A stretch of DNA of 64,000 bases. It comes from Cladosporium sp. IMV 00045. Taxonomy: Eukaryota; Ascomycota; Dothideomycetes; Cladosporiales; Cladosporiaceae. This document shows, in pieces, positions 10,504-22,068 of the stretch; within the stretch, counting starts at the first letter, position 1; every line of letters starts with the position of its first letter. The notes beneath the pieces are model-generated. The model did not search any database. It was not told the DNA's origin and worked only from the letters and a program-made list of their open reading frames with translations. The stretch lies in NCBI GenBank assembly GCA_001931905.2, contig MSJI02000750.1, positions 62,001 to 126,000 on the forward strand, in the 5' to 3' direction. The translations under genes were made by a program, and so were the position numbers.

Positions 10504-11854
10504 GGTCTTGCAGGAGTTGAGCTGAACCTCATGGCTAAACACGGATCGGCGACAGTCTTCTCTTATACTGCTCGACAGGCGCAGCAGCCACAATGTGTCC
10601 CAAGGCTTGGAACTTGATGTTTCCCCTCATGCCGGCTGTTGATAAGATACATAATGTGATAGCACCGAGGTTGCAACTCGCCTCGATGGCCTATCAAGGA
10701 TGTCTAGCTTCGATAGCTTATTGCTAAGATCGACTTTTGAAGCATGGCAGTTGCGGGAATAGGAATAGTCGCAATTTCAGGCCACTCAGCGGAGAGCATC
10801 GCAAGCTGCAGCGGCTCAGATAGCTTCAGACAGGCCTTGATGCAGATGACATCTAATTTGTGCGGCAGGTTATCACCGTCGAAGTAATATAGCAGCTTGC
10901 TCAGCTTCGATACGCCATGGCGGTCACCTTGTCGTCCTCTGTTGCCGGTTTGCAGCATTGTCTCAAAGCGAATGCACTCGGACCTGTGAGTCATCTCCAT
11001 GAAAGCCAGCACGACTATCCATCATGACCGGCAATAGTGAAATGGACCAGGAGCAAAGTGGATCACTCCTCCGCACCTCCACAATACTGGCCTTGGTATT
11101 CATCTTAGCCATCAGCAGGAACGTGGGGTAGTTGTATAGCATCGATGACAACCGTATGTCGGAACAAAGAAGAGCGATTAGTCACAGCCACAACTTGGCA
11201 GACTTCGATATATAGCCGTGGCAAGGTATTTGCCTGCCGAAGCTGGACCAATGTTCTCGGACAAAGAGAATATGTTTTCTCAGGCAAGAGATGTTTGATC
11301 AAGACTGTCTGTTCGCAAGAAATACTATGCGAGAGCTGTTCCAGGCAGAAATATTCACGGCAGTGATATATCCTTGTCGAACGCGTGAGTAAAGATTTGG
11401 AAGTTCCATCCGGTGACAATCGACCTTGAATGACAATGCCTAGAAAGGACGTCATCTAAAGTTCGAACAGACAATGTATACATGTACCTATCCGACCTTT
11501 AGCCCGCGCTTGGTCGGTCTATCTTTTGAGCGAATGAGGAGGTAGCTCATATCCAGCGCCAGCATACCACTTTGCGAGTCGGCCTTCTCCGCGGATCCCT
11601 GATCTGGGAGTGCGGAATGTTGCCTGTGGCTTGCCATACGTGCACGCATGGGAGTATGGGCAACGAGACCACACCGGGTTCACTCAGCTGATCTTATCTT
11701 GATACTTTACTGTCATATTGCGCGACTTTTGAGAACACAGCCATGTGAAAAAATGTTTCTCAGTAATAGAATATGGTATCGAACTTCTGCTCTAACAAAA
11801 AACACCTCACCTCAGCAAGTGACGTCTAATCGTACAACTCTAATCTCCTCCCAT
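10504..11854. other. long intergenic region upstream of the MFS gene
   Basis: These 1.35 kb lie between the 3' end of RSC9 and the ATG of the transporter. Only short frames without family features are present, so I call no gene. GATA motifs near 10641 are listed separately. Confidence 0.5.
10641..10649 (+). promoter_or_regulatory. overlapping GATA sites
   Basis: GATAAGATA contains two GATA cores about 140 bp upstream of the transporter ATG; another GATA core is at about 10657. GATA factors of the AreA/Nit2 class bind HGATAR and control nitrogen-source permeases such as Dal5, so nitrogen control is plausible but inferred. Confidence 0.4.
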
Positions 11855-14800
11855 TCAAGCGAACCCCCTACGAACGTTCCTCAAAATGACGCCGACATAG
11901 TCTTTGAGCGTTTTATTGTGGCTCAGAGCATCGAACAAGCCGCGTCTCACCTCTTCGTTGAAGAACATTGCGATCATGCCTGCGTCTTCCAGGCCATCGG
12001 TGCTCTTCTCCGTCTCCCCTCCCATAGCGGCCCTTACGCTGTCAGTGGAATTGCTCAGGCTCTTTGGCATGAAGCGTGCGATGTTGCGCAGTACAAGGGC
12101 AGCTCCAAGAGGAAGTCCAGCAGCGTCGCCAGTCTCGTCTTGGAGGGTGGAGACAAGATTCGTCTTCACAGTGAGGTCTTGGGCGGCGCGGTCTGATGGC
12201 TTGATGTTGTGCTTGTTGACGATGTGCGAGGGCAGGTGTGTTTGGATGTGACGTGCAAGCATGGCCGTGGCTGATCCGTGACCACCAGATTTGTAGTCGT
12301 CGGATGTTCGCGTGCAGTCTGCCCAGCGACACTGATGGGTTTGACCATCACCAGCGGCGAAGTCGAAGCCATCGGCCAGAGTCGTGTCGCCGCTCGCACC
12401 ATTTGTCAATCCGTTTGGTAGTGGTTTCGGGTCAATGTCCATTTCGTCGGAGTCCGGTGCGGGTGAAGCTTTCTTCTTCGGTGCAAGTTGCAGGTGCTGA
12501 CCACAGATGTGCTTTAGCATGCTCTCAGAATCACGGAACCACTCGCCGCAAGGAACCTCTCTTTTGGTAGGCGCAGTGACCACACCAGTGACGGGGTCGC
12601 GATGGCCCTCGATTGAAATTGAAGTCTTCCAACAGCACCGAAGCAGTTCTTTCCCTTTGTCCGTTGCTCTACTGCCAGGGCTCATGCCAGTCTCGACGGG
12701 AATCTTGCGCGCCCGTATGCCTCTTATGACATACTTGTTTCCGTGCGCGACTTGTGCAGTCGCACCTGTAAAGACGGCGGATACATTCTTGATAAACTCG
12801 CCGGCGATAAGGTGAGGGTGTGTTGCGCTGAACGGAGCGAAAGTACCTTGGTAGGCTTGCCAAAGACTGATCTGAGTCATCTCCGACTTGACGTCCGGCA
12901 TAAAGCACATGCGCAGCCACTCGGATGAGCGTTCGGGCTCGTCAAGCTTCAGCAATGGCTCCACAACACTTCGTGAAAGGCGCGGCACTGGAGGAATCGT
13001 TGACTCGTCCTCTTTGGAGTCGCTCTTGGCTTCTTGCTTCTGCTCCTTTGCATCGAAGAGGAGAAGGCGTGTCAGCTGCTGCGCAAGATTTTCGGGGTCG
13101 ATTTGCTGCAGAAGGTTGTCGACATTGTCGGAGAAAGATGTGTATTGCATGAGAAAGTCCAAGCAGGCGCCACGCAACTCTTCATCTTCAATGAGGAGCC
13201 ACGTTTGTACGTCGCGAAGAGTCTCTGACGGAATATTCTCCAATCGCTTCGGAGGTGGGAGTGTCATGCCCAGGCGGGCGACAGTTCTCAGCGCGGTGAC
13301 GAGAGTTCCACGATCAGAGCTCTTCAGCTGTGCTATGAGACTTGAGTAAAGGTCGTCTTGAGTGTTGACATCGCAGTGCCTTAAGACTTGCTCGGCAATT
13401 TCAAGTGCGTAATGGCGTAGTTCCACGGTCGAAGGGTGATCGGGCAAGTTCAGGACGACCGTGATCATATCCTGGACCAAAGGCATAGCAGCAACATACT
13501 TCGCGTTGTCATCCAACATGCACATGTTGCGTATCGCAAGAGCTGCCTCGAGGATACGGTTTAGCTCACTAAGAAACTTCGCATCTTCCACGGTATCGTT
13601 TTGAAGTAGACACGGGCGAGTCTTGAGCTTTGCGATGATATTCGATGTCCCAGTAAGACCGTTCAGCGTCTCTTCATCCATAGGAAAGGTATCGTCGTCG
13701 AAGTTGATGTCCCACTTGATATCGTAGAACAGGCTGCTGACTTGTAGAACCTTTTGTACGAGCGCATCGGCGAGGCCAGGAAACTGGATGAATTTGTACT
13801 TGTCACCACGCTCATGGCTGATTTTGACAAGGTGGTGCAACGCATACTCTTCCTCTTCTGCGATGCCAGATTGCAGAGCCATCTGCGCTCGCACATAGAT
13901 GTTCGGCCCAATGAAGCCAGTTCCCGGTAGCATGATGTTCCTATATTTCCGAGCCAAGGGTCCTGCGTAAGACTCGGCTTTGCGTTTCCTCTCGTTCCGG
14001 TAGTAGTCGGGGTTATTCGAGGGAGTCACCACAGGCTTGAGGGTCAGAGGGTAAGATTGTGAGGGTTCGTATGAAGCAAGGGTGGATGTCGCGCCGTTTG
14101 TCAGGGAGCCCGCGTTCATGATGCCGTTTGTGGTCGCGCCAGGAGTCGGGGAAGCTTGGACAGTGTTCGAGTGGCCTCGCGTCTGACGTGAAGCAGTCAG
14201 GTCGGGTTGAAAGAGCACCCGCTGAGGTGGCTGATGTCGCAGACCTCGACTTGAACGTCCCGCTGCGCTGCCAGGATCTTCGGAAATGTCCGGCTTTTCC
14301 TCCTTGGGCGTGCTTTGCCCAGGGCTCGTGTCACTCGCGTCCGCAGCCTCCGCCAGCTTCTCTTCTCTTGTCGGTGGCTTTGAAAAGTTCTCGAGGGTCC
14401 TACCCATGACGTTTCCTCCTTTGGCAGTAACTTCCTCCAGGATCTCCTTGGGTGGAGGCTCCTTTTGCCAATGATTTGTGATTTCGTATGCGACCAAGTT
14501 CTTGTAGTAGATCTGTTTAACCTGAAAGGCTTGCGCGGCTGTGTACTGATTCTTTCCGATGAATTCCTCGGCGAACTTCCGCCACATCAATGGTTTGGCC
14601 TTTGTATCGGAGCACAAGTCGTATCCGCCCTCTTCTACGACACGTTGGTAAAGTTTGTGGAGGTCGACATGACGGACGCCGACTTTTGGCTCGAGGTCGA
14701 GGCGGGTGCTGCAAGTGTACTTGTTAGCACGATGTGCCCGCAATCACATGATAATGTATGACGTACCCGCGCTTCTCATGGTATTCTTGCAATTCTTTCA

Positions 14801-14855
14801 TAAACTCCTCATGTTCCGTCGTCTTCTCAATGGACTGCCCTCGTTTGGGAGCCAT
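11855..14855 (-). CDS. RSC9: ARID-domain chromatin remodelling subunit Rsc9
   Basis: A 980-residue nuclear protein in two exons (14767-14855 and 11855-14708; intron 14709-14766). The split falls inside the ARID DNA-binding domain (about residues 12-115). Exon 1 encodes EEFMKELQEYHEKRG and exon 2 continues with VDLHKLYQRVVEEGGYD and KPLMWRKFAEEF. The middle is a helical repeat-like region. The C-terminal third has zinc-finger-like Cys/His blocks (RCCWKT...CGEWFRDSESMLKHICGQH and CRWADCT...LARHIQTHLP), as in ARID2/Rsc9 proteins. Rsc9 is a subunit of the RSC (PBAF-like) SWI/SNF remodeller that slides nucleosomes at promoters. It is transcribed divergently from the Rec114-like gene. Confidence 0.88.
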
Positions 14856-15330
14856 GGTGATTGTCTGATTGCGCGCGAAGTAAAACGGCTGCTTGCAGTT
14901 GCGCTGGCTTCGGAAGTTGTCTAGCAGTAGCTCAAGGAGAACACTGGCGCATAACGTGCGCTCTCTCAAAATGTGAAGAGAGCTTTAAAGGATGAGGCGT
15001 GGCAAGTTGAAGTGAATGAGTGAATGCGATCACTTTCTCGCGATGTCGCGCGTTTGGCTCTCTGGAGGCTGTCGCAACTTGCTGCCCTGGCGCGCGGCTC
15101 GGCCGGCTCGCGCCGCTCGTGCCGCTGTGGAGCCTGCGATCGTCTGAAGGGCAGAAGATATACCAAGCTTGTTCAACCTCACTTCAACATAAACCCAGTT
15201 GACGCTTCAACCAGTCGACGATATCTTCTGGCCGGATCCAACATCTTGCCACCACTGCTCATCGAATTTTCGCATTTCGACTGGACATAGAAGCGGGTGC
15301 GACGGTGTCGCTGAGGCGAAGCTCTCAACA
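14856..15330. other. divergent promoter region (RSC9 / Rec114-like)
   Basis: This is a 475-bp shared region, GC-rich between about 15040 and 15140. It contains the palindrome at 15039-15050. No other motif was recognised. Confidence 0.5.
15039..15050. repeat. CGCGA/TCGCG palindrome
   Basis: CGCGA-TG-TCGCG is perfect over five base pairs. It lies about 290 bp from the Rec114-like ATG and 180 bp from the RSC9 ATG. It may be a factor site; it is short enough to be chance. Confidence 0.4.
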
Positions 15331-17210
15331 ATGGCTGCCGACATATGTGTCGCTGTAACAAAATACTCCCATGCTACTGGTGTGAGACCGGACAATACAA
15401 TACCATGGACTCATGTCGTTGCTTCGAATATCTACCTTGTGCTAAAAAGCGAGAATAGCGGCTTTCAGGTCGGCGATCTATGTTTGCTAGTTGTTCAGGC
15501 TAACACGACACTTGTATGGACATATTGACGCACACCGAAGGAACAAGGCCTCTCACTGACATGATCCAGGAGACCATTCGATGCAGCGACCTCATTGATA
15601 AAGCAATGGAGACCCGACGCCTGCTGCAGCAAGCAGGGTCGACTCCGCACATTGAGCAACTCCCGATATTTGGCATCTGCAAGGACATGTTTCTGGCGAT
15701 CAGATACCGCCTATCTGATGGCCAGGTACACCTCTTTCGATTCAACTCTCGGGATGACTTGACTAATTGTCCTACCTAGGCTCGCCGAGTACAATTTCGC
15801 CTCCAGTCGACGCACGAATGTAACCGCGTCGTGAGCATTCTCCAGCAGCGAGGCATGGAGTTTCAGCAACAACGTCCACGTACCGGTCGCCCCTCCAGTG
15901 GTCGACCGAGTACTACTGAATCAGAAGCGAGGCCTTTGACGATGCAGACATCTTCGCCAGCTCAAAGAGAGCCTGCAGCGTCCGATAACAACTCCAAGCC
16001 GAGCCCGTTTCGCCTCCCAGACCTGGAGGCAGGTGGCCTTTCATCTCATTTTCCGAGCTCAGATTCTGGTCCATTGACTCGACAAACGCATTCACGGCAG
16101 CTTTCGCACGCAGCATCGGCTCATGCTGGAACACTTGGCAGCTTCAACCACTCTACTGCTAGCAACCAACCAGGGCACAGCAAGCTTCACTCATTGCCGG
16201 TCTTGGGTTTCTCGACACCTCTAGAACTGATACATGGCTCCGAAATTTCGCGGCGAGGCATGAGCATCACAAATCAGCCGGCATCAGATGCTGCAAGCCC
16301 TCTTCCGACATCTAGCAACTTGACAGCTTCTGACAGTTCGGGGCGCTCAACCTACCACAACTTTTCTGATTCTTCTCTAGGTCTGTCGAGCGACGGCCGG
16401 GCATCACTTGATAACCGCCTTAATATCTTGCGGCCCTCTATACCAATGCCAGAAACATTAGAGCACGAAATACCGCCTCGACGCGAGCTCCCCTTCAAGC
16501 GACCAAGCAGTCATTCAAGTGCAAGCTCAAGGCTGAGCACTGCATCGAAAGCTGCCCATCGTTCAACCACAGTCGAAATCAGCTCCGAGTCCGCTGGAGC
16601 AACCACTTTTCATCGCCCGACTTCTCGCCCTGTGACTGCTTCACCACTCAAGCGAGCCATCACGCCTATCGACGACAGACCGGAAAAGAAGGCTACTGCT
16701 GTTGTTCGACCTCAAACCTCAACACTATCGAGCGGTACGTTACCCATGAATTCGTCTACATCCACCCGACTGCTTGCTCCTCGAACCACAAGCCGTCGCC
16801 CAAGCGACTTAGGCGAGCTACTTCGCAGAAGCAAACCACTCACAGACCGCTCTGCAAACAGCAACAAGATCGGTCGTCTTGACAGTCTAGCCGATGCTGA
16901 GTACGAACTCGAGACTCCGCCTAGCACTTCTGCCGGGCCTGATAAGCTTGGCGAGAAGACTGCAGGGACAAGTCATGTGCAGCAAAACAGAGGAATCGAG
17001 AATGAGCCAGTATCAACTGCAGGCATAGCAGCAACCGGTATCAACGACGGCGTAGACACCAATGCACTGGCTGGGTATGCATCACGAAGCCGGGAAGATA
17101 GGCAAGCTGCCCTCGACGAATTCATGATTTCCAAGCTTTCAGATCCGAATTTCGCGGTGCTGTGTGAAGATCTTGACAATTGCTGGAGGAGGATCGCTCT
17201 GGGTCTTTGA
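15331..17210 (+). CDS. REC114: Rec114-like meiotic recombination protein
   Basis: A 589-residue protein from three exons (15331-15513, 15570-15725, 15780-17210; introns of 56 and 54 nt). The first ~135 residues form an alternating beta-strand region ending in one helix (FLAIRYRLSDGQARRVQFRL, then ECNRVVSILQQRGMEF), like the PH-type domain of Rec114. A ~400-residue Ser/Thr/Pro/Arg-rich disordered region follows. The last ~35 residues (ALDEFMISKLSDPNFAVLCEDL...CWRRIAL) form a conserved-looking amphipathic helix pair; in Rec114 this end binds Mei4. Rec114 with Mei4 and Mer2 activates Spo11 double-strand breaks. The family evolves fast and identification rests on architecture and memory of fungal members, so a different PH-like protein remains possible. 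Confidence 0.6.
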
Positions 17211-17478
17211 TGTCTTCTTCGGCTTTTTTTCTCTTGTTGTGGGTCTGTGTTTGTGAGCATATACAGCGACAATATCCCATGGGAACTGCGGAATGTAGAG
17301 CAGCCGTCTGCTTCGAAGGAGGGGTTGAGATGATCCATCTGTCCCGTCTAGCTATGTACTCAATTATGAAATGACAACGTGTCGTTACGCATTAAGCCCA
17401 GAGAAATCTACCACTTCGGGCCACGCCCTCTTCTTTCAAAACCCCAAGCCAGAAAAGAAACATCGAACCCTCTTTCCC

Positions 17479-18522
17479 TCACCCCTCATCACTCCCCGAA
17501 ATACTAGGACTAGGCAACTCCAACCTCTCAACCTCCACTTTCACCTTCTTCGTTTCCACAACCTTCACCTCCCGCTGGTGACTAATCCCAATCGCGCCAC
17601 CGGGATGATTCCGTCTGAAAACCTCCCTCTTTCCCCCACCTCCACCACCGCTACTATGCACTCGCTCCGCCAACGTCAGCGCCAGCATGTCCGCCACCGC
17701 GAGCGCGACGGTAGTGCTCGTCGTGGGCGCGCTGACGCCGAAAGTGCTCTCTTCGCTCAGCGGGATGGGGGCGGGGAGGAGGATTTTGGTTGAAGAAGGA
17801 GGGCGGGATGTGAGGATTGGGCAGGTTGAGGGCGTGGTGTGGGAGGAGAGTGCGAGGATGGGAATTGTGCTGGGGATGTGGGGGAGGAGGTTGAGCAGTT
17901 CGGGCGTTGCGCCGCTGTAAGTTATGAAGAGAAGTGTGTCACCCTATCCCGAGATGTTAGCTTAAACGAACTTTTCTGTTGCGGTGCCGATGGCAATATG
18001 AGAAAGAAGAAAACTTACATCTCTCACATCCCCCAAGTCTCCATGCGCCGCTTCGCACGCGTGCATGAAACTCGCCGCGACGCCCAGAGATTTGCACGTC
18101 GCCACCAGTTTCTGCCCGATGTAGGCCGATTTGCCCACGCCGGTGACGATGAGTTTGCCGCGGTCTCGCTGGCTCGCTGTGATGGTTTTGACGGCTTGGG
18201 AGAAATTCTGCCGCGCGGTTGCATTTGTTCGGTAGAGTTCTGTTACGGAGGCTAGAGCTGCTGCTTCGGTTGCGAGGACGTGGGCAGCGTGGTTGAGGAG
18301 GGAGTTGTCGTCGTCATCATTGTCGTCAAGGGACGTGTCCTCGGTGGTGGGTGGTGTGAAAAGCGTGTCTTCGGTTTCTTGCGGTGGTGTCAAGAGGTCT
18401 GCTTCCAGGCTGGCGGTTCTTCGCCGTTTGGCTGGCCGTGGTGACTCGTCTCTATGCATTATGGGAGATTTGCTTTCTGCGGGCTCCGGATTGGTCCGAT
18501 TTTGAGATGTGTATGTTAACAT
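17479..18522 (-). CDS. SIS-domain sugar-phosphate isomerase (KpsF/GutQ-like)
   Basis: A 322-residue protein in two exons (18019-18522 and 17479-17943; intron 17944-18018). After an acidic Ser/Thr-rich leader, the SIS domain starts near residue 80. It shows GKLIVTGVGKSAYIGQKLVAT, HACEAAHGDLGDV and, across the splice, DGDTLLFITYSGATPELL. It ends with the family FRRNHPGGAIG. These are the motifs of arabinose-5-phosphate isomerases, which interconvert ribulose-5-phosphate and arabinose-5-phosphate. The bacterial CBS domains are absent. Fungi do not make KDO, so the real substrate is uncertain. The start is the first ATG; an in-frame TTG upstream (18585) was not used. Confidence 0.82.
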
Positions 18523-19288
18523 TGTATTTTCTTTGTATCCAGTATATATGCCGTCCGTGGTAGTAATAGATCCAGAATCAGGCAAAGGAAGATGACGAGC
18601 TCTCAGGAAATAGGTCTATCAATCCTCGGGGAAAGGAACATTGACAATCGAACACACCGATGTTGACGATATCCATGTAGTTATCAGGCCAGCGCTATCG
18701 CAAGACTCAAGCGGCCCGCCTATGGCGCCATTTCACTTTCACACCACGATCGATCGCGGAGGGTTCCGGACTAAGGTGATAGTTGGCAGGCGGTAGTAGT
18801 AGAAGAGCACAATTAACAAATCATGCCTTAACCCCGAGTCCTAATTCCAAGCGCTGACATGCAGAAATCAGAGCATCAGCAACTTCCCGATCCGCGTGAA
18901 GCAGTCGACCCGTCATAGATGGGGACGGCGGATTTTCGCGTGGGTGCATCGCGTTCCTCCCCAGCCCCATACCACATGTGGACGAGGTACGCTTAGATCA
19001 GCGGCGTAGCTGAGCTGGAGTTCGCTTTACCTTTGCCAGTTAGGCTGGAAGAGTGTTGAGGGAGTTTGGCTTCTGGAGCTTTCCAACTTGTGGGAAATTT
19101 GGCTTCTTTGGCGCGATCGTGGGATTTGGGAGATCGCGAGATCTGGCTGCGATTGGTGCTTTGTCGCTTCGTGAAGAACAACAACGCTAGCAGTTTCACG
19201 ATCATTGGTTTCGGCGATGGGAAAATAAATACTTGTGTGCAATTCGTCTCGTTCACTCATTGATTTGCATTATCCTCTTTATCGACGT
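18523..19288. other. intergenic
   Basis: This lies between the SIS gene start and the 3' end of the E1-alpha gene. No gene or tRNA was recognised. Confidence 0.5.
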
Positions 19289-20716
19289 TCATCTTTTCAA
19301 GGCTTTCAAGCTGTCCAGCCCACCCTCGAACGCAGTAACATCATACTCATTCGGGTACTTCTCGATAATTCCGCTCAGCTTCTGCGACTGCTCTCGCTGC
19401 TCGTCAGTCAACTCCTCATACACATCCTCCATCATAGCACTGAGCGGCGGCCGTTTCTCTTTCTCCGCCTTGCGGTACGCATCTAACACACTCTTGCGAG
19501 CATCGCTACGCAGCTCTTTCTCTTTCTCCTCATTCCACAGCCCTTTGCCCTCTAACCACTTGCGGAGTCGCGTGATGGGATTGTCCCGTCGCTTCCAGTC
19601 TTCGACCTCCACTTTGGCGCGGTACGCGAAGCTGTCGTCCGAAGTGCTGTGATGCGATACGCGGTAGGACATTGCTTCGATCAGCACAGGCTTGCCTCCG
19701 TCTGAAAGTGCAAGTTCTCTTGCCCGTTTGGTGGCCTCACGAACGGCGAGAATGTCGTTGCCGTCGACGCGGATCGTGTCGATGCCGTATCCCACGCCTC
19801 TACTTGCGATACCATCACCCCGGTACTGTTCCAGCGTGGGCGTGCTGATCGCGTACCCATTGTTCCTGCAGATGAACAAGATCGGACATGACCTCGTCGC
19901 TGCGATGTTCAATCCAGCATGGAAGTCGCCCTCGCTCGCTGCTCCTTCGCCGAAATAGCAAGCCACGACCCGTGGTTCCGCAGTAGGGTCCAAACGATCT
20001 TGAGTCTTGACTGCGTACGCAGCGCCGCTCGCTTGAGGGATCTGCGTCGCCAGCGGTGACGAGATGGTATGCACCTTGAACTTGGTGGAGCCGTAGTGGA
20101 CAGGCATATTCCTACCCCTGCCCGGATCATTCTTCGTCGCAAACAACTGCGCCATGAAATCATCCATGGTAAACCCACGATACTGAAAGATGCCCGTCTC
20201 ACGATATTGCGCAAAGATAGGATCTTCCGAGCTCAAAGCCGAGGCGGAGCCCACAGCGATGCCCTCCTCGCCCGCGCTGACCATGTAGAAGCTGACGCGA
20301 CCCTGGCGCTGCGCGTCGAACATGATCACGTCCATGACGGACACGGTCACCATGTCTTTGTAGAGTCTGATCGCTTCCTCGTCCGAGATATCCGGGCTGT
20401 GGGCCGCTTTGTCGACAACGTTGCCGTCTTGGTCCAGCACGCGGTACGTGGGCATGGCGTCGTCTTCGGTTGCGCGGGAGAAGGAGAGGTTGGTGGTGAA
20501 CTTGCTGTTGACCGCGCCGGGGAAGTGGACGCTGGGTGGATGTTAGACATTGGTGTGATATCCTCTACGAAATGATTTATCTTACCGGTCAGAGCCTGGT
20601 CGTTGCGAGACCTTGGATTGCCATCGTCGCTGTTGGCGAAGGCATATGCTGGCGTTCGAACGCAATGTCTGGGCCTTTGCCCTTTGCAATGGCCGTAGAA
20701 ACTGCTTGGATGCCAT
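19289..20716 (-). CDS. branched-chain 2-oxoacid dehydrogenase E1 subunit alpha, mitochondrial
   Basis: A 457-residue protein in two exons (20586-20716 and 19289-20531; intron 20532-20585). Exon 1 encodes an Arg/Gln/Ser-rich mitochondrial presequence (FLRPLQRAKAQTLRS...QQRRWQS). The body has the thiamin-diphosphate/Mg motif GEGAASEGDFHAGLNIAAT...CRNN and the regulatory phosphorylation loop YRVSHHSTSDDSFAYR typical of BCKDHA. With E1-beta it decarboxylates the 2-oxoacids of Leu, Ile and Val as part of the BCKDH complex. Length and motifs match the family throughout, so I see no damage. Confidence 0.95.
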
Positions 20717-21242
20717 TCTGGCTGTCCGGTGGATTGACAGAATCACATTTCGCGTGACAATGGATGATAAATACCTAGGTGGGTAGAGAGGAGTTGTGTT
20801 GTGTCGGCTTAACAGTAGCCCGATAGTATGCGATGGCGGCTCAGGGACAGGAAGGCGCGTTCTGGGGTAAGTGGGAATCTGGAGCCGAGGTCCAATGTTA
20901 AATGAAATGTGACGTATACTCCTGATGAATTGAATACATGTTGGTTCCACAGAACTCTAGAATGATATGAGAAATACGTATATCGCCGTGAACACACTCT
21001 GTTCATGGCCAATGCGAGGCTTGAGGCCAAGTCATTTTTTTTTTCCTTTTTCATTGCTCCCTTGTATAACGAAGCAGTCATTACGGCTTTCAAGATTGCC
21101 CTTCGTCTGCCTAACCAAGATTGAAATGCCATATCCAGCCTAAAGAGCGAAATGTAGCTTTTGGTACCAGTCCTTCAGGCAAGGCCAACGTACTACCGGC
21201 ATGACATCTCAAAATGCTCAGCATCTCACTAAATGATCCTAT
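20717..21242. other. intergenic
   Basis: This is the promoter of the E1-alpha gene and the 3' flank of the four-TM gene. No gene was recognised. Confidence 0.5.
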
Positions 21243-22068
21243 CTAAGTTGATGAAACACTTTTTCTGCTCTCCTCCAGTTCTACCTGATCGACTTCTTTT
21301 GCGGGACTGGATCTGGATTTCACCGCTGACATACCAAGACCGGTCAAGCAAAAGAGAAACAAGAATAGTGGAATCATAAGCCATCTTCCAGCTTGCTATG
21401 AATTCGAACGTCAGTATCAATCACAAGGCCCGAGAATGCAATATTTCAACACTCACCGCTTCGGTACACTTGTCACCGCACCAAGGCTCTCCGACAAGAA
21501 TCCTGGACATCTGGCAAACCCACGACTCTGTCGTGAACTTCTGCCCACTCGACGTCTCATCGGTATGTTTCCAGGTCGAGCTGGCGTTCAATTTGACGTT
21601 GGCATCTATCAAGGCTGCCAGGGCCACGATGGTAGACACAGCCGAAGCCGCGAGGGAAACGAGATTGGATCGCTTCGTGATACGGTCCTGGTGCCGAATC
21701 AGCACTGGCATGTCAAGCTAGGTCGAGGATCTGTTCCATACCTTCTCTTCGGCGGACCTTGACCTGCATCAATAAGGAATCACGAAAGTACTGTCAATCG
21801 AAAATATCGCCGCGATAATCGCAATGGCTCCTGCGGCGACGAGCAGTCTCGAAACTCTGTGATCTAGCCCGCTCGGGACAAGGTTGAAGTAATCGCATTT
21901 GATTTGGGAGCCTGGAGGCCAGTACTGCATCCATGGGTAAGCTTTCTCCTTCAAAGCACGCGCGACGCTATTCTCGAGAGCTGTTGTGCTGCAGCCCAGA
22001 GCGAAAATCAGCACCGACAGTGTCAGACAGGCCGTTTGGCGAGGGTCTTTGAGTGTTGCAGGTGTCAT
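21243..22068 (-). CDS. four-transmembrane fungal membrane protein, unknown function
   Basis: About 222 residues from three exons (21784-22068, 21457-21687, 21243-21395). TM1 is near residues 10-30 (TACLTLSVLIFALGCSTTAL), TM2 at 73-94 (LLVAAGAIAIIAAIF), TM3 just after the first splice (LVSLAASAVSTIVALAALI) and TM4 in the last exon (WLMIPLFLFLFCLTGLGMSAV). The TM3-TM4 loop has CQMSRILVGEPWCGDKC, so disulfides are possible. This layout is common in unnamed ascomycete tetraspan proteins. The first intron (21688-21783, donor gtgatt) is the weakest call; the second (21396-21456) is clear. An upstream in-frame ATG at 22218 would add 50 residues. Confidence 0.6.

Noticed and set aside
11105..11455. 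116-residue minus-strand frame upstream of the MFS gene
   Set aside because: It has no domain, no low-complexity style like its neighbours, and no splice support; it is probably a chance frame.
12042..12332. several short frames inside RSC9 on both strands
   Set aside because: All lie in other frames of the single RSC9 coding exon and have no conserved motif.
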